From contig DATLEI010000041.1 of the NCBI GenBank assembly GCA_035525375.1, positions 4,027 through 68,026 on the forward strand: a stretch of 64,000 nucleotides of DNA. Reading direction: 5' to 3'. Positions within the stretch are counted from its first letter, which is position 1. Each line of letters begins with the position of its first letter. Below, piece after piece: positions 24,941 to 32,561 of the stretch. The stretch is from JALZBN01 sp035525375. GTDB lineage: Bacteria; Actinomycetota; Acidimicrobiia; Acidimicrobiales; AC-14. The position numbers and the translations under genes are program-made. Below the pieces are notes generated by a model. The model was not told the DNA's origin. It searched no databases and saw only the letters and a list, made by a program, of their open reading frames with translations.

Positions 24941-25006
24941 GGCCCGAGGGGCGGAAACGGACGGCCGTTCGGGGAAGTACGGCCGAGCCGGTAGGTTCCT
25001 CGGGCC
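24941..25006 (+). ncRNA. Structured 5' leader, possible riboswitch, class unknown
   Basis: A perfect 9-bp outer stem GGCCCGAGG (24941-24949) / CCTCGGGCC (24998-25006) encloses a 7-bp hairpin CGGCCGT (24962-24968) / ACGGCCG (24979-24985). Unpaired joining strands 24951-24961 (with GGAAAC) and 24986-24997 (with CCGGTAGG) are of the kind conserved in aptamers. Another 100 bases separate it from the peptidase start. In actinobacteria c-di-AMP riboswitches often precede wall hydrolase genes, but I could not match the conserved blocks of that class. Confidence 0.42.
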
Positions 25007-25106
25007 TCTATGCGCACGGCACCAAGCTTGCGCGCGGCTTGTAGGAGTCATTAGCGTTCTAACGTTCTTTGGCAGCCCGGCGGAGGCTGAAGAGCGCTCC
25101 CACCTG

Positions 25107-26255
25107 ATGGCAAAGAGCAAGCTCACGGCCGCCCTGATAGTTGCACTGCTAGTGATGGCTTTGGCCTCACCGGCGGGTGCCGACGCGCTCGACTCGGACC
25201 TGCAGAAGAAGGCCGACGCCCACTCCAAGAAGGTCGACGCTGCGGGCAAGCTCGACGCAGCCAAAGCCGAGGACGCGCAGCTCGAAGGCGCGGTTCGCGA
25301 TCTCGATGCCAGCGTGAATGCGCAATCCAGCAATGCCCAGAGCGCCGAGCAAGCCGCCTCAGCGGCCCAGTCGGCAGTCGGTACCGCCGAGGCCCGGCTG
25401 GCGGAGACAGAAAAGCACATGACCAAACTGAAGTCTGACGCAGCGGCCATCGCCATCCGCGCCTACACCCATCCCTCGGGGAACTCGTTCTTCGACATCG
25501 TAGGATCGCGTGACCTCGCCGAAGCCAGCCGGCGCGAGACGCTGTTGAGCCAGGTTGCCAATGCCGATCGGTCGGCACTCGGTGAACTGCGGGCCACACG
25601 CGAAGACCAGCAAGCGCAGCAGTCCAACCTGGCCCAGTTGCGCGACCAAGCCGCGTCGCGCCGTCAGGCCGCGGTCAAGCATCTCGACGAGCTCAAGCAG
25701 GCACTGACACAACAGAGCCGGCTGAAGGGCGCCTTGGACACCAGGATCCAGGAATACACCGCTGAGGTCGACGCCCTCTCGCGAGAAGAGTCCAACATCG
25801 AGGCGCTGGTCAAGACTCGCCAAGCCCAAGCGGCAGCGGCGCGTGCTTCCTCCGGCGGCGGAGGCGGCGGGGGAGGATCTCCGTCGAAGGCGGGCCTGGT
25901 CTGGCCCGTGGGCGGACCCGTCACCTCGGGATTCGGCATGCGTTGGGGTCGGATGCACACGGGAATCGACATAGCCGCCGGGTTCGGCGCCCCCATCGTG
26001 GCCGCCAAATCTGGCACGGTAATCAGCGCGGGTTGGAACGGTGGGTACGGCCAGGCGACGATCATCGACCACGGTGGTGGCCTCAGCACCCTTTACGGCC
26101 ATCAAAGCAAGATCTCCGTCAGTGATGGGCAATCGGTCAACCAGGGCCAGGTGATCGGGTACGAGGGCTGCACCGGGCATTGCACGGGCCCGCACGTACA
26201 CTTCGAGACCCGGGTCGACGGCAGTCCCCAGAACCCGATGAACTTCCTCAAGTAA
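25107..26255 (+). CDS. Secreted M23 peptidase with long coiled coil (EnvC/NlpD-like)
   Basis: A protein of 382 residues: signal peptide (about 1-26, cut near SPAGA-DA), coiled coil of two long helical blocks (30-235), a Gly-rich linker of eight Gly (about 252-259) and a C-terminal LytM/M23 domain. Zinc ligands are in HTGIDIA and in GPHVHFE near the end. It should hydrolyse peptidoglycan cross-links or activate other hydrolases, with the coiled coil controlling access as in EnvC or the actinobacterial RipA type. It has its own promoter and a structured leader. Confidence 0.92.
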   Translation: MAKSKLTAALIVALLVMALASPAGADALDSDLQKKADAHSKKVDAAGKLDAAKAEDAQLEGAVRDLDASVNAQSSNAQSAEQAASAAQSAVGTAEARLAETEKHMTKLKSDAAAIAIRAYTHPSGNSFFDIVGSRDLAEASRRETLLSQVANADRSALGELRATREDQQAQQSNLAQLRDQAASRRQAAVKHLDELKQALTQQSRLKGALDTRIQEYTAEVDALSREESNIEALVKTRQAQAAAARASSGGGGGGGGSPSKAGLVWPVGGPVTSGFGMRWGRMHTGIDIAAGFGAPIVAAKSGTVISAGWNGGYGQATIIDHGGGLSTLYGHQSKISVSDGQSVNQGQVIGYEGCTGHCTGPHVHFETRVDGSPQNPMNFLK

Positions 26256-26315
26256 GTACTGCTTGCGTCAGACCTCTATGTTCGCGACACTTAGTGCCGG
26301 ACAGGGGGTTGCGGT

Positions 26316-26546
26316 ATGGACCGACGAGACGATTCTGCAGGGCGGCTGCCTGCGGCTGACCAGGCGGCGGCTCAGCCGCTTACCGGCGAGGTCGTTCCTT
26401 GCCCCTGCGGGCTGCTTGCGCCGGTGCTCCCGCCACCGGCGAACTGGACGCTCCCCGAGGCCCGCTGCGCTCGTGGTCACTTCACGGTCCTGACTCCACC
26501 GGTGCTCGAGCAACTGCTCTCGCGCCGCGCCGCTGCCTTCTCTTAG
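26316..26546 (+). CDS. Small protein with CPCG...CxxGH zinc-ribbon-like motif
   Basis: A protein of 76 residues with CPCGL near residue 29 and RCARGHF near residue 51, a spacing that suits a small zinc ribbon, then a short helix. ATG 26316 follows a GGGGG ribosome site. Function unknown. It lies between the M23 peptidase and proC in the same direction. Confidence 0.5.
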   Translation: MDRRDDSAGRLPAADQAAAQPLTGEVVPCPCGLLAPVLPPPANWTLPEARCARGHFTVLTPPVLEQLLSRRAAAFS

Positions 26547-26559
26547 ACGCCGGGGGCGT

Positions 26560-26571
26560 TAGCCTCCCTTA
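26560..26571 (+). promoter_or_regulatory. -10 box of leaderless proC
   Basis: TAGCCT at 26560-26565, 6 bases before ATG 26572, without any ribosome binding site. Confidence 0.45.
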
Positions 26572-27366
26572 ATGGCGCCCGATCTGGTCATCGTCGGCGG
26601 TGGCCGCATGGGGGAAGCGCTCCTCAGCGGGCTGATCTCGGCCCAGTGGACCGACCCGGCCCGCCTTGCCGTCGTCGAGCCCGTCGCCGCCCGCCGCAAA
26701 GACCTGGCCTCGCGCTATACCGAGGTCGATTTCGCCGAGGAAGTTCCGGCCGTCACCGACGCGGTGATCGTCGTGAAGCCCAACGACGTCGAAGCCGCAT
26801 GTGAGGCGCTCGCCAAGGCGGGAACCCGGCGCTGTCTGTCGGTGGCCGCCGGGGTCCGCATCGAATCTCTCGAGGAGTGGTTGGGTCCCGGGGTCGCCGT
26901 TGTGCGAGCTATGCCCAACACTCCTGCGCTGATCGGTTCCGGCGCGGCCGCAATCGCTGGTGGTAGCACGGCCCAGGATGTCGACCTCGACTGGGCCGAA
27001 GGGATTTTGTCGGCCGTGGGGGTCGTGCAGCGCGTGACCGAACCGCTCCTCGATGCAGTGACCGGTCTGTCGGGTTCCGGGCCTGCGTACTTGTTCCTCA
27101 TGGCCGAAGCGCTTGTCGATGCCGGGGTGCTCAACGGATTGTCGCGGTCGGTCAGCAAAGCCCTCGTATTGCAGACCTTGTTGGGGTCGGCCCGGCTGTT
27201 GGTCGAGACCGGCGATGACCCCGAGGAGCTACGCGCCGCAGTGACCTCCCCCGGAGGCACGACAGCGGCGGCGCTGCGAGTCCTCGAATCGCGCGCTGTC
27301 CGGAGTGCTCTGCTGGAGGCGGTGACGGCGGCGACCGAACGGTCGCGCCAGCTCGGCCAGCGCTAG
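26572..27366 (+). CDS. proC: Pyrroline-5-carboxylate reductase
   Basis: Last step of proline synthesis: reduces pyrroline-5-carboxylate with NAD(P)H. The protein has 264 residues. N-terminal Rossmann motif VGGGRMGEAL (8-17), MPNTPALIGSG in the middle, and the C-terminal dimer domain with the family signature LSGSGPAYLFLMAEALVDAG and TSPGGTTAAALRVLE. A leaderless start is likely. The following excisionase-like gene reproduces the Rv0500-Rv0500A neighbourhood. Confidence 0.96.
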   Translation: MAPDLVIVGGGRMGEALLSGLISAQWTDPARLAVVEPVAARRKDLASRYTEVDFAEEVPAVTDAVIVVKPNDVEAACEALAKAGTRRCLSVAAGVRIESLEEWLGPGVAVVRAMPNTPALIGSGAAAIAGGSTAQDVDLDWAEGILSAVGVVQRVTEPLLDAVTGLSGSGPAYLFLMAEALVDAGVLNGLSRSVSKALVLQTLLGSARLLVETGDDPEELRAAVTSPGGTTAAALRVLESRAVRSALLEAVTAATERSRQLGQR

Positions 27367-27438
27367 GAAAATCGACTGCCCCTTTCCTCATTGGCATCAG
27401 CGGCGTACATTGCCCACAGCGAAGAGGGGTGATGTCGA

Positions 27439-27636
27439 GTGCAATCGTCGTCGCAAGCAAGGCCGCGGTTCCTGACCGCAGCTGAGGTTGCCGAACTTTT
27501 ACGGGTCTCTACGATGACCGTGTACCGGCTTATCAAGGCGGGTGAGATCGCGGCCGTCAGGGTGGGCAAGTCCTACCGAGTTCGAGAGGACGACGTCGAT
27601 CGCTACCTGGCGCGCACCTATACGGAGGCCGGCTGA
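27439..27636 (+). CDS. Excisionase/BldC-type helix-turn-helix protein
   Basis: A protein of 65 residues consisting of one MerR-type winged helix: FLTAAEVAELLRVSTMTVYRLIKAGEIAA is the core (given in pieces from residue 11), then RVGKSYRVREDDVDRYL. It is the counterpart of Rv0500A, found beside proC in many actinobacteria, and is not linked to a phage here. GTG 27439 is preceded by GAGGGG. Its stop overlaps the next gene's probable CTG start (CTGA). Target genes unknown. Confidence 0.85.
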   Translation: MQSSSQARPRFLTAAEVAELLRVSTMTVYRLIKAGEIAAVRVGKSYRVREDDVDRYLARTYTEAG

Positions 27637-28502
27637 GCTCGTCCGGGGGGGCCGGTCCCGGGCCCACGTTCGACACCATCTCGTTTCTGTCGGACTACGG
27701 GCTCGTCGATGAGTTCGCCGGTGTCGTCAAGGCAGTCATCCGCGCCATCGCGCCCGGCACCACCGTGGTCGACGTCACCCACCAGGTCCCCGCTCACGAC
27801 GTGCGGGCCGGCGGGCTCACGCTCGCGCGCAGCATCCAGTACCTCGTGCCCGGCGTGGTGCTGGCCGTCGTCGACCCCGGTGTCGGGAGCTCGCGGCGCG
27901 CCGTCGCCGTGGAGGTCGGCAATGACCTCGGCACCAACGGTGACGGCGACGGAATCGGCGTCTCCGTGCTCGTCGGCCCCGATAACGGCCTTCTCGCGCC
28001 AGCCGCAGCGATCGCGGGCGGTGCGCGCCGCGCCGTCGCCTTGACCAACACCGAGTACCACCTCGAGGCCCCGGGGCAGACGTTCGCAGGCCGTGACATC
28101 TTCGGGCCTGTCGCCGCCCATCTCTGTCGGGGTGTCGACCTCGCCGCGCTCGGGGAAGAAGTTGATCCCCTCTCGCTGATTCCCGGGATCATCCCGCTGT
28201 CGAGGTTGGAGGAGGACCGCGTCGAGGCCGAGGTTCTCTGGATTGACAGGTTCGGCAATGTCCAGCTCAATGTCGACCCTGGGGAGATCGCGGGGATGGG
28301 CGACCGCCTCGTCCTCCGGCACGGCGATACTGCGCGCACGGCTGTCCGGGTCGCCAGCTATTCAGAACTCGGTCCGGGCCAGATCGGGCTCGTCACTGAT
28401 TCGTACGGCCTGGTGGCGGTGGCGCTCAACCGCCGATCGGCCGCAGAGGAGCTCCACCTCTGCGCTGGCGACGGCGTGTCGCTGGCGCTCGCATCGGAGT
28501 AG
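27633..28502 (+). CDS. S-adenosylmethionine hydrolase (DUF62, adenosine-forming)
   Basis: Family that splits SAM into adenosine and methionine. About 289 residues. N-terminal FLSDYGLVDEFAGVVKAVI (active-site Asp in SDYG), then VVDVTHQVPAHDVRAG, VLAVVDPGVGSSRRAVAVE, VGPDNGLLAPA and a C-terminal barrel with IDRFGNVQLNV. There is no ATG, GTG or TTG before the conserved N-terminus. CTG 27633 has GGAGG at 27624-27628 and overlaps the previous stop (CTGA), so a CTG start is proposed; the next standard start, GTG 27765, would cut off the active site. Confidence 0.85.
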   Translation: MSSSGGAGPGPTFDTISFLSDYGLVDEFAGVVKAVIRAIAPGTTVVDVTHQVPAHDVRAGGLTLARSIQYLVPGVVLAVVDPGVGSSRRAVAVEVGNDLGTNGDGDGIGVSVLVGPDNGLLAPAAAIAGGARRAVALTNTEYHLEAPGQTFAGRDIFGPVAAHLCRGVDLAALGEEVDPLSLIPGIIPLSRLEEDRVEAEVLWIDRFGNVQLNVDPGEIAGMGDRLVLRHGDTARTAVRVASYSELGPGQIGLVTDSYGLVAVALNRRSAAEELHLCAGDGVSLALASE

Positions 28503-28588
28503 GCCCAGCGCGCGCCCAGCGGCAACTGGCGACACTTCCCTATGAGGCACCCACGTGTCCCCAGTTCGCCGGGGGCTACCGTGCTTCT

Positions 28589-28675
28589 GTGCGCCGTGGG
28601 ACGACGATCACCCTTGCCATCTTGCTGATCGCCATCTTCGGCGCGGCAATCGTGCAGTTCCTGATCCTGGCCTGA
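28589..28675 (+). CDS. Single-span membrane peptide (28 aa)
   Basis: GTG 28589 to TGA 28675 encodes a basic start (VRRGTT) and one continuous hydrophobic helix. The pattern (positive N-terminus in, helix, short end) is typical of small membrane proteins. No good ribosome site at the usual distance, GGGGG 13 bases upstream. Function unknown. Confidence 0.4.
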   Translation: MRRGTTITLAILLIAIFGAAIVQFLILA

Positions 28676-28700
28676 TCGGTCAGCGAACTCCCGTCAGTCG

Positions 28701-29078
28701 TTAGTCCAGCGTGCCGGACAAGCGTGAGATCTCCCGCTCGAGCGACGCCAGCCCTTCCATCTTGTCGACACAGAGCGAGACGCCGGCGGCCGCAGCTTCC
28801 CGCTCGATGGCGGCATCGACGTACGCCGTGTAGAGGATGACCACCTGCTGGGGGCGCGTTTCGCGCACTAGGCGGGCGACGGCCAGGCCGTCCATAGCCG
28901 GCATCTTGTAGTCGATCACGATGACATCGGGGTCGGCCGCGGCGACGGCTTCTACAGCCTGCTCCCCGTCGGCGGCCTCGGCCACGATCTCGAAACCGTC
29001 GAGCGCCAGCATCGACGTGAGCATTCGTCGGACGTGGTCAGTGTCCTCAACCACCATCACCCGCACTGGACGCGCCAC
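28701..29078 (-). CDS. Receiver-only response regulator (CheY-like)
   Basis: A protein of 125 residues that is only a receiver domain: acidic pair E11-D12, phosphorylation site D56 in VIVIDYKMP, the Thr in ILYTAY, and the Lys in CVDKMEG. No output domain and no kinase nearby, so it may act by protein contact. GTG 29078 is 6 bases after TAGCCT (29090-29085), giving a leaderless message that starts inside the 3' end of the CAP-domain gene (32-base overlap). Confidence 0.88.
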   Translation of the reverse strand: MARPVRVMVVEDTDHVRRMLTSMLALDGFEIVAEAADGEQAVEAVAAADPDVIVIDYKMPAMDGLAVARLVRETRPQQVVILYTAYVDAAIEREAAAAGVSLCVDKMEGLASLEREISRLSGTLD

Positions 29079-29820
29079 GGGGCAAGGCTACCGACGCGTC
29101 GGCTCCCGGGAAGAAGATGGCGGTCCACTCACGCAACTGTTCGAGGACAGGCCGAAGTTCGTTCGGCACGGGGTCCGGCGCGGGGGTGGCTGCGGGCGCC
29201 TCTGGCGCTGCGGTCGTGGAAGTCGTCGCGGGCGCTGCAGTCGTCGAAGCCGATGGACGCGCGGCCGGGACCGATGTCGTGGATGACTCCTCGACCGGAG
29301 CCGTCGTCGGTTCGGGCTCCGGCGCGGATTCGATCTGGTGGGAGCCGCCGCCGGCGGGGGCCATGAACTCCTGGGCGACGTAGATGGTGTTTGGTCCGTA
29401 GGCGACGCCGATTCCCACGAGCGTGAACTCGGAGCTGACGAGGTTCTCATAGTGTGCGTGGCTGTTCACGAGTGCCTCGTGCACAACGTCGACGCTGCTG
29501 CCCATCCCGACGTTCTCGCCGAGGACAGACCACCCGGTGATTTGGCTTCCCCGACTCGGGTTGTGAGCGATCGTGCCATTGGCAGCCATCTGCTGGGCCC
29601 AGCTCCGGGCCACGTTCGACATGCTCGCGTCGAGCGAAAGTCCGGGGACACCGACAGAGGCGCGCAGCTGATTGGTCAGGGACAAGAAGCGGGCCTCATC
29701 GGATCCCGCCGATGCATGTGCCGCAGCCGGCGCGAGCGCTCCGAACGGAAGTGCAAGCAGGCTGACCAGGAGCGTCACGGCTCCGAGGGCGGCCTTTTGC
29801 AAGGGTGAACGCGTCTGCAT
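29047..29820 (-). CDS. Secreted CAP/SCP-domain protein
   Basis: A protein of 257 residues: signal peptide (about 1-37, ending APAAAHA), a CAP (CAP/PR-1) domain at about 40-165 with FLSLTNQLRASVGVPGL, the HNPS and GENVG motifs and HYENLVSSEF, then a long Thr/Ala/Pro/Glu-rich tail that may span the wall. Bacterial CAP proteins are mostly uncharacterised; lipid binding or peptidase roles have been suggested. GGAGACC is a good ribosome site for ATG 29820. Confidence 0.88.
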   Translation of the reverse strand: MQTRSPLQKAALGAVTLLVSLLALPFGALAPAAAHASAGSDEARFLSLTNQLRASVGVPGLSLDASMSNVARSWAQQMAANGTIAHNPSRGSQITGWSVLGENVGMGSSVDVVHEALVNSHAHYENLVSSEFTLVGIGVAYGPNTIYVAQEFMAPAGGGSHQIESAPEPEPTTAPVEESSTTSVPAARPSASTTAAPATTSTTAAPEAPAATPAPDPVPNELRPVLEQLREWTAIFFPGADASVALPRGASSAGDGG

Positions 29821-29974
29821 TGGTCTCCGTTTCGAGGAGCCCTGTCGACGCGCGAGCCGGTTCTCGACTCGCCCCGGGTGCGCCAGTCATCCAGGGGACT
29901 GTTTGTTGTTGCGTACCCCCGAAGGATCGGCCGGTCGGGCCGTTTCCTTGAATGAGTTCTGGTTTGACGCGAAC

Positions 29975-30850
29975 CTAGGGAAGCGCGCCCACGGCTTTCT
30001 CGGGCTGGGGTGTGGTAGGCGCGGCTGCGGCCTCGGCCTCGGGTGAGCGTCGCGGCGGGCGGAGGAACAGCACCATCGTCGGCACCAGATACGCGAACCA
30101 AACCGCGAGCTCCAGTCTCGTCGGTGCAACACTGATGCTGAAGAGGCCTTTGAACAGGGTGCCGTACCAACTCGACGGCGGCAGGACCCCGGACCCGTCG
30201 AACACGACCTTGTCGAGGCCACCCCCGGTGAGCAGGCCGGCTTCCTGCAAGTCGTGGAACCCGTACGCCAAAACGCCAGCGGCGACGACGACGAGGGCGG
30301 CACCTGTGTAGCGGAAGAACCGCGACAGGTTGAGCTTCACCGATCGCCGGTAGAGCAGATAGCCAAGTACTGAAGCCGTCAACAGTCCGAGCAGGGCACC
30401 TACGACCGGCGTGCCCGCCGATCCCGTCGACTGCACCGCCGTCCAGATGAAGAGCGCCGTTTCGAGCCCTTCTCGGGCGACAGCGATGAACGCAGTGAGC
30501 GCCAAGGTGCCAATGCCCATCGCCAGCGCCGTGTCGAGCTTGCTATGCAGCTCACCTTTGAGGGCGAAGGCAGTGCGGCGCATCCAGAAAATCATCCAGG
30601 TGACGAAGATCACGGCCAGGATCGACATGACCCCGCCAAAGATTTCCTGCGACTTGAACGACAGTGACCTCGAGGTGAAGGTGAGAATCGCGCCGGCAAC
30701 GAAGCTGAGCAGGATCGCTGCGCCCGCGCCGATCCAGATGGCGGGAAGGGCATGGCGGCGGTCGGTTCGAACCAGGTAGGCGACGAGGATGCTCACGACC
30801 AGAGCGGCCTCGAGCCCTTCACGCAACCCGATCAAGTAGTTGGCGAGCAC
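29975..30850 (-). CDS. efeU: Iron permease of the FTR1/EfeU family
   Basis: A membrane protein of 291 residues with 7 predicted helices and two REGLE iron-binding motifs, at 10-14 and 126-130, the marker of FTR1/EfeU. It moves ferric or ferrous iron; EfeO and EfeB partners are not encoded next to it, so either they lie elsewhere or it works alone. A central TGGGL insertion before helix 7 and a C-terminal Ala/Pro tail are present. A candidate iron box and promoter lie upstream (30916-30958). Confidence 0.92.
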   Translation of the reverse strand: MLANYLIGLREGLEAALVVSILVAYLVRTDRRHALPAIWIGAGAAILLSFVAGAILTFTSRSLSFKSQEIFGGVMSILAVIFVTWMIFWMRRTAFALKGELHSKLDTALAMGIGTLALTAFIAVAREGLETALFIWTAVQSTGSAGTPVVGALLGLLTASVLGYLLYRRSVKLNLSRFFRYTGAALVVVAAGVLAYGFHDLQEAGLLTGGGLDKVVFDGSGVLPPSSWYGTLFKGLFSISVAPTRLELAVWFAYLVPTMVLFLRPPRRSPEAEAAAAPTTPQPEKAVGALP

Positions 30851-30915
30851 GGTCCTCCGATAAGGCCCGAGCGGCCTTCTGAGCGGGGAGTCTTCGGTGA
30901 GCCTAACAACTCACC

Positions 30916-30958
30916 TCAGGTAGCCCTAACATTATTGCACCAGATGTGTCAGCGGCAA
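30916..30958 (-). promoter_or_regulatory. efeU promoter with DtxR/IdeR-like box
   Basis: Reverse strand: -35 TTGCCG (30958-30953), 18 bases, -10 TAATGT (30934-30929), immediately followed by the imperfect palindrome TTAGGGCTACCTGA (30929-30916). The IdeR consensus has TTAGG and CCTAA halves; here one half is exact and one has one change. A second TTAGGCTCACC lies just downstream (30907-30897). Confidence 0.5.
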
Positions 30959-31711
30959 TTCGTCACCCTTCCTTTCGCCGCTCGTGGCCGGAGCTCCTCT
31001 GGCCGCACCTTGGGTCGCAACGAGGAACCCCGCGAAGATCAGCGTGATTCCGATGACCAGGGTCACGGCGAACGCCTCCATCTCACCGAGGGCCGAATTG
31101 AAGAGGCCCCCGATGCCGAGCACGATCGTTCCGAGGGCGATTAAGACGTTGGCGGCGAACATCCGGCTTGTGCTTCCCACGAATCCGGCACGCGGTCCGG
31201 CACGCAGGCGCCAGGCGCTCCAGAGCGCGCCGCCGATGACGACCAGGGCGGCGAGGCCCGAGGCGACAGCGGCCAGGATCCGAGGCAGAGGGCCGAACAC
31301 CTCGGATCCGCGGGGAAGCTCATGGGCAGGCACTGAACCGTGGAGTGGGCTGGCAACGAGGATCCCCGTCGCAAAGGCAGAAGCCAGCGCGACGCCTGCG
31401 CCGACGAGGTCGCCGAGGCGGCGGCTCCCGAGCAGGTAGATTGTCCCGAGGGCGAGGAACGGCACATTGAGGATGGCGCCGAATAAGTAGAACGCCCGGA
31501 ACACAGAAGCGCTCCAGCCGTTGGCGGCCCCGAGCCAGAGAGCAGCTGAGCCCAGAGTGAACATCGCCAACGAGACGCTCCACGCCAGCTCGTGGCGGCG
31601 CCGGCCGCGCAGCCAACGTTCGAAGGTGGACATGGAGAAGCCAAGGGCCACCAGCCCGGCTGCAGCGGCCAGTGCGGTTTGAAGAGTCAGGGCAGCGACG
31701 CTACCGCCCAC
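30932..31711 (-). CDS. Multispan membrane protein, unknown function
   Basis: A protein of 259 residues with about seven hydrophobic helices and no recognised motif; short charged loops with RGRRRHELAWS after the first helix and a hydrophilic end. The helix count and the HELAW motif suit actinobacterial proteins annotated only as membrane proteins. Likely start GTG 31711 with GAGAGT ahead. It ends 81 bases before efeU in the same direction, so the two may be cotranscribed, although efeU also has its own promoter. Confidence 0.65.
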   Translation of the reverse strand: MGGSVAALTLQTALAAAAGLVALGFSMSTFERWLRGRRRHELAWSVSLAMFTLGSAALWLGAANGWSASVFRAFYLFGAILNVPFLALGTIYLLGSRRLGDLVGAGVALASAFATGILVASPLHGSVPAHELPRGSEVFGPLPRILAAVASGLAALVVIGGALWSAWRLRAGPRAGFVGSTSRMFAANVLIALGTIVLGIGGLFNSALGEMEAFAVTLVIGITLIFAGFLVATQGAARGAPATSGERKGDELPLTHLVQ

Positions 31712-31723
31712 ACTCTCACTTCA

Positions 31724-31771
31724 TGAAGGCCAGCCCCCGAAGGCCAGCGCCGAAGGTCAGGGCCCGAAGGC
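31724..31771 (+). repeat. Four degenerate tandem copies of a 13-14-base unit
   Basis: Units beginning TGAAGGCCAG, CGAAGGCCAG, CGAAGGTCAG and CGAAGGCGTCG follow one another between the membrane gene and rex. No open frame uses them. Confidence 0.5.
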
Positions 31772-31788
31772 GTCGTCCTTCACGACCT

Positions 31789-31806
31789 TTGTGAAGAGAA
31801 GCACGA
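31789..31806 (+). promoter_or_regulatory. Candidate Rex operator
   Basis: TTGTGAAGAGAAGCACGA compares with the Rex consensus TTGTGAANNNNTTCACAA: the left half is exact, the right half keeps CAC and the last A. It lies 20 bases before the rex ATG, next to a TAGAAT -10 box (31812-31817). Autoregulation of rex is known in other actinobacteria. Confidence 0.5.
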
Positions 31807-31826
31807 AGTCGTAGAATCGAAGGACG

Positions 31827-32561
31827 ATGCCCGACGAGATACCAGTCAGGCCCAACGGTGACGGGTACGTACAGTCGGATGACGATGACGCCGACGAATC
31901 CCTTTCGAGTTCGCGGCGGATCCCCGAAGCCACGGTGGCCCGACTTCCGGTCTACCTGCGGTGTCTTGTCGAGGTCGCCGATGTGAAAACCACGACGATT
32001 TCCTCCGAGCGTTTAGCGGAAATGGGAGGCGTCAACGCGGCGAAGGTGCGGAAGGATTTTTCGTACCTCGGCTCCTATGGCACCCGGGGTGTCGGGTACG
32101 ACGTCGAGTACCTGCTCGTGCAGATCTCGCGGGTGCTCGGTCTCACGCAGGACTGGCCCGTCGTGATCGTGGGCGTCGGGAACCTGGGCCACGCGCTCGC
32201 CAACTACAAGGGCTTCGCCGCTCGCGGGTTTCGGATTGCGGCTCTCGTCGATGCCGACCCGACGAAGGTCGGCGAGACGCTGGGTGGTCTCGTCGTACAG
32301 GCCATCGACGACCTTCCCCAGATAGCGGCCGCTGAGCGCCTGGCCATCGGCGTCATCGCTACTCCTGCAGCCGCCGCTCAGGTCGTCGCCGACCATTTGG
32401 TCGCGGCCGGCGTCACGTCGATCCTCAATTTCGCCCCGGCGATCATCACCGTGCCGAGGGGCGTGGCGCTGCGCAAGGTTGACCTCTCGATCGAGCTGCA
32501 GATCCTTTCCTTCTACCGCCAGCGGGGTACGGTCTCGACGACGGAGATGGCACCGCTGTGA
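31827..32561 (+). CDS. rex: Redox-sensing transcriptional repressor Rex
   Basis: A dimeric repressor that leaves DNA when NADH is high. The protein has 244 residues, with an acidic 25-residue N-terminal extension. The winged helix is at 30-105 (RIPEATVARLPVYLRCL, KVRKDFSYLGSYGTRGVGYDV) and the NADH-binding Rossmann domain follows (VIVGVGNLGHALANY). The gene is first in the haem operon, the usual actinobacterial place. A likely Rex site lies upstream, and the nuo genes of this window are known Rex-type targets in related species. Confidence 0.96.
   Translation: MPDEIPVRPNGDGYVQSDDDDADESLSSSRRIPEATVARLPVYLRCLVEVADVKTTTISSERLAEMGGVNAAKVRKDFSYLGSYGTRGVGYDVEYLLVQISRVLGLTQDWPVVIVGVGNLGHALANYKGFAARGFRIAALVDADPTKVGETLGGLVVQAIDDLPQIAAAERLAIGVIATPAAAAQVVADHLVAAGVTSILNFAPAIITVPRGVALRKVDLSIELQILSFYRQRGTVSTTEMAPL

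Noticed and set aside
24941..25006. Naming the M23 leader a c-di-AMP or c-di-GMP riboswitch
   Set aside because: CCGGTAGG and GGAAAC recall parts of known aptamers, but the full conserved blocks could not be aligned; left as unassigned.
27439..27636. Excisionase-like gene taken as evidence of a prophage
   Set aside because: Its place beside proC equals Rv0500-Rv0500A, and no integrase or phage gene is near.
31724..31771. Short repeats considered as a CRISPR array
   Set aside because: Units are 13-14 bases with no spacers, degenerate and only four copies.
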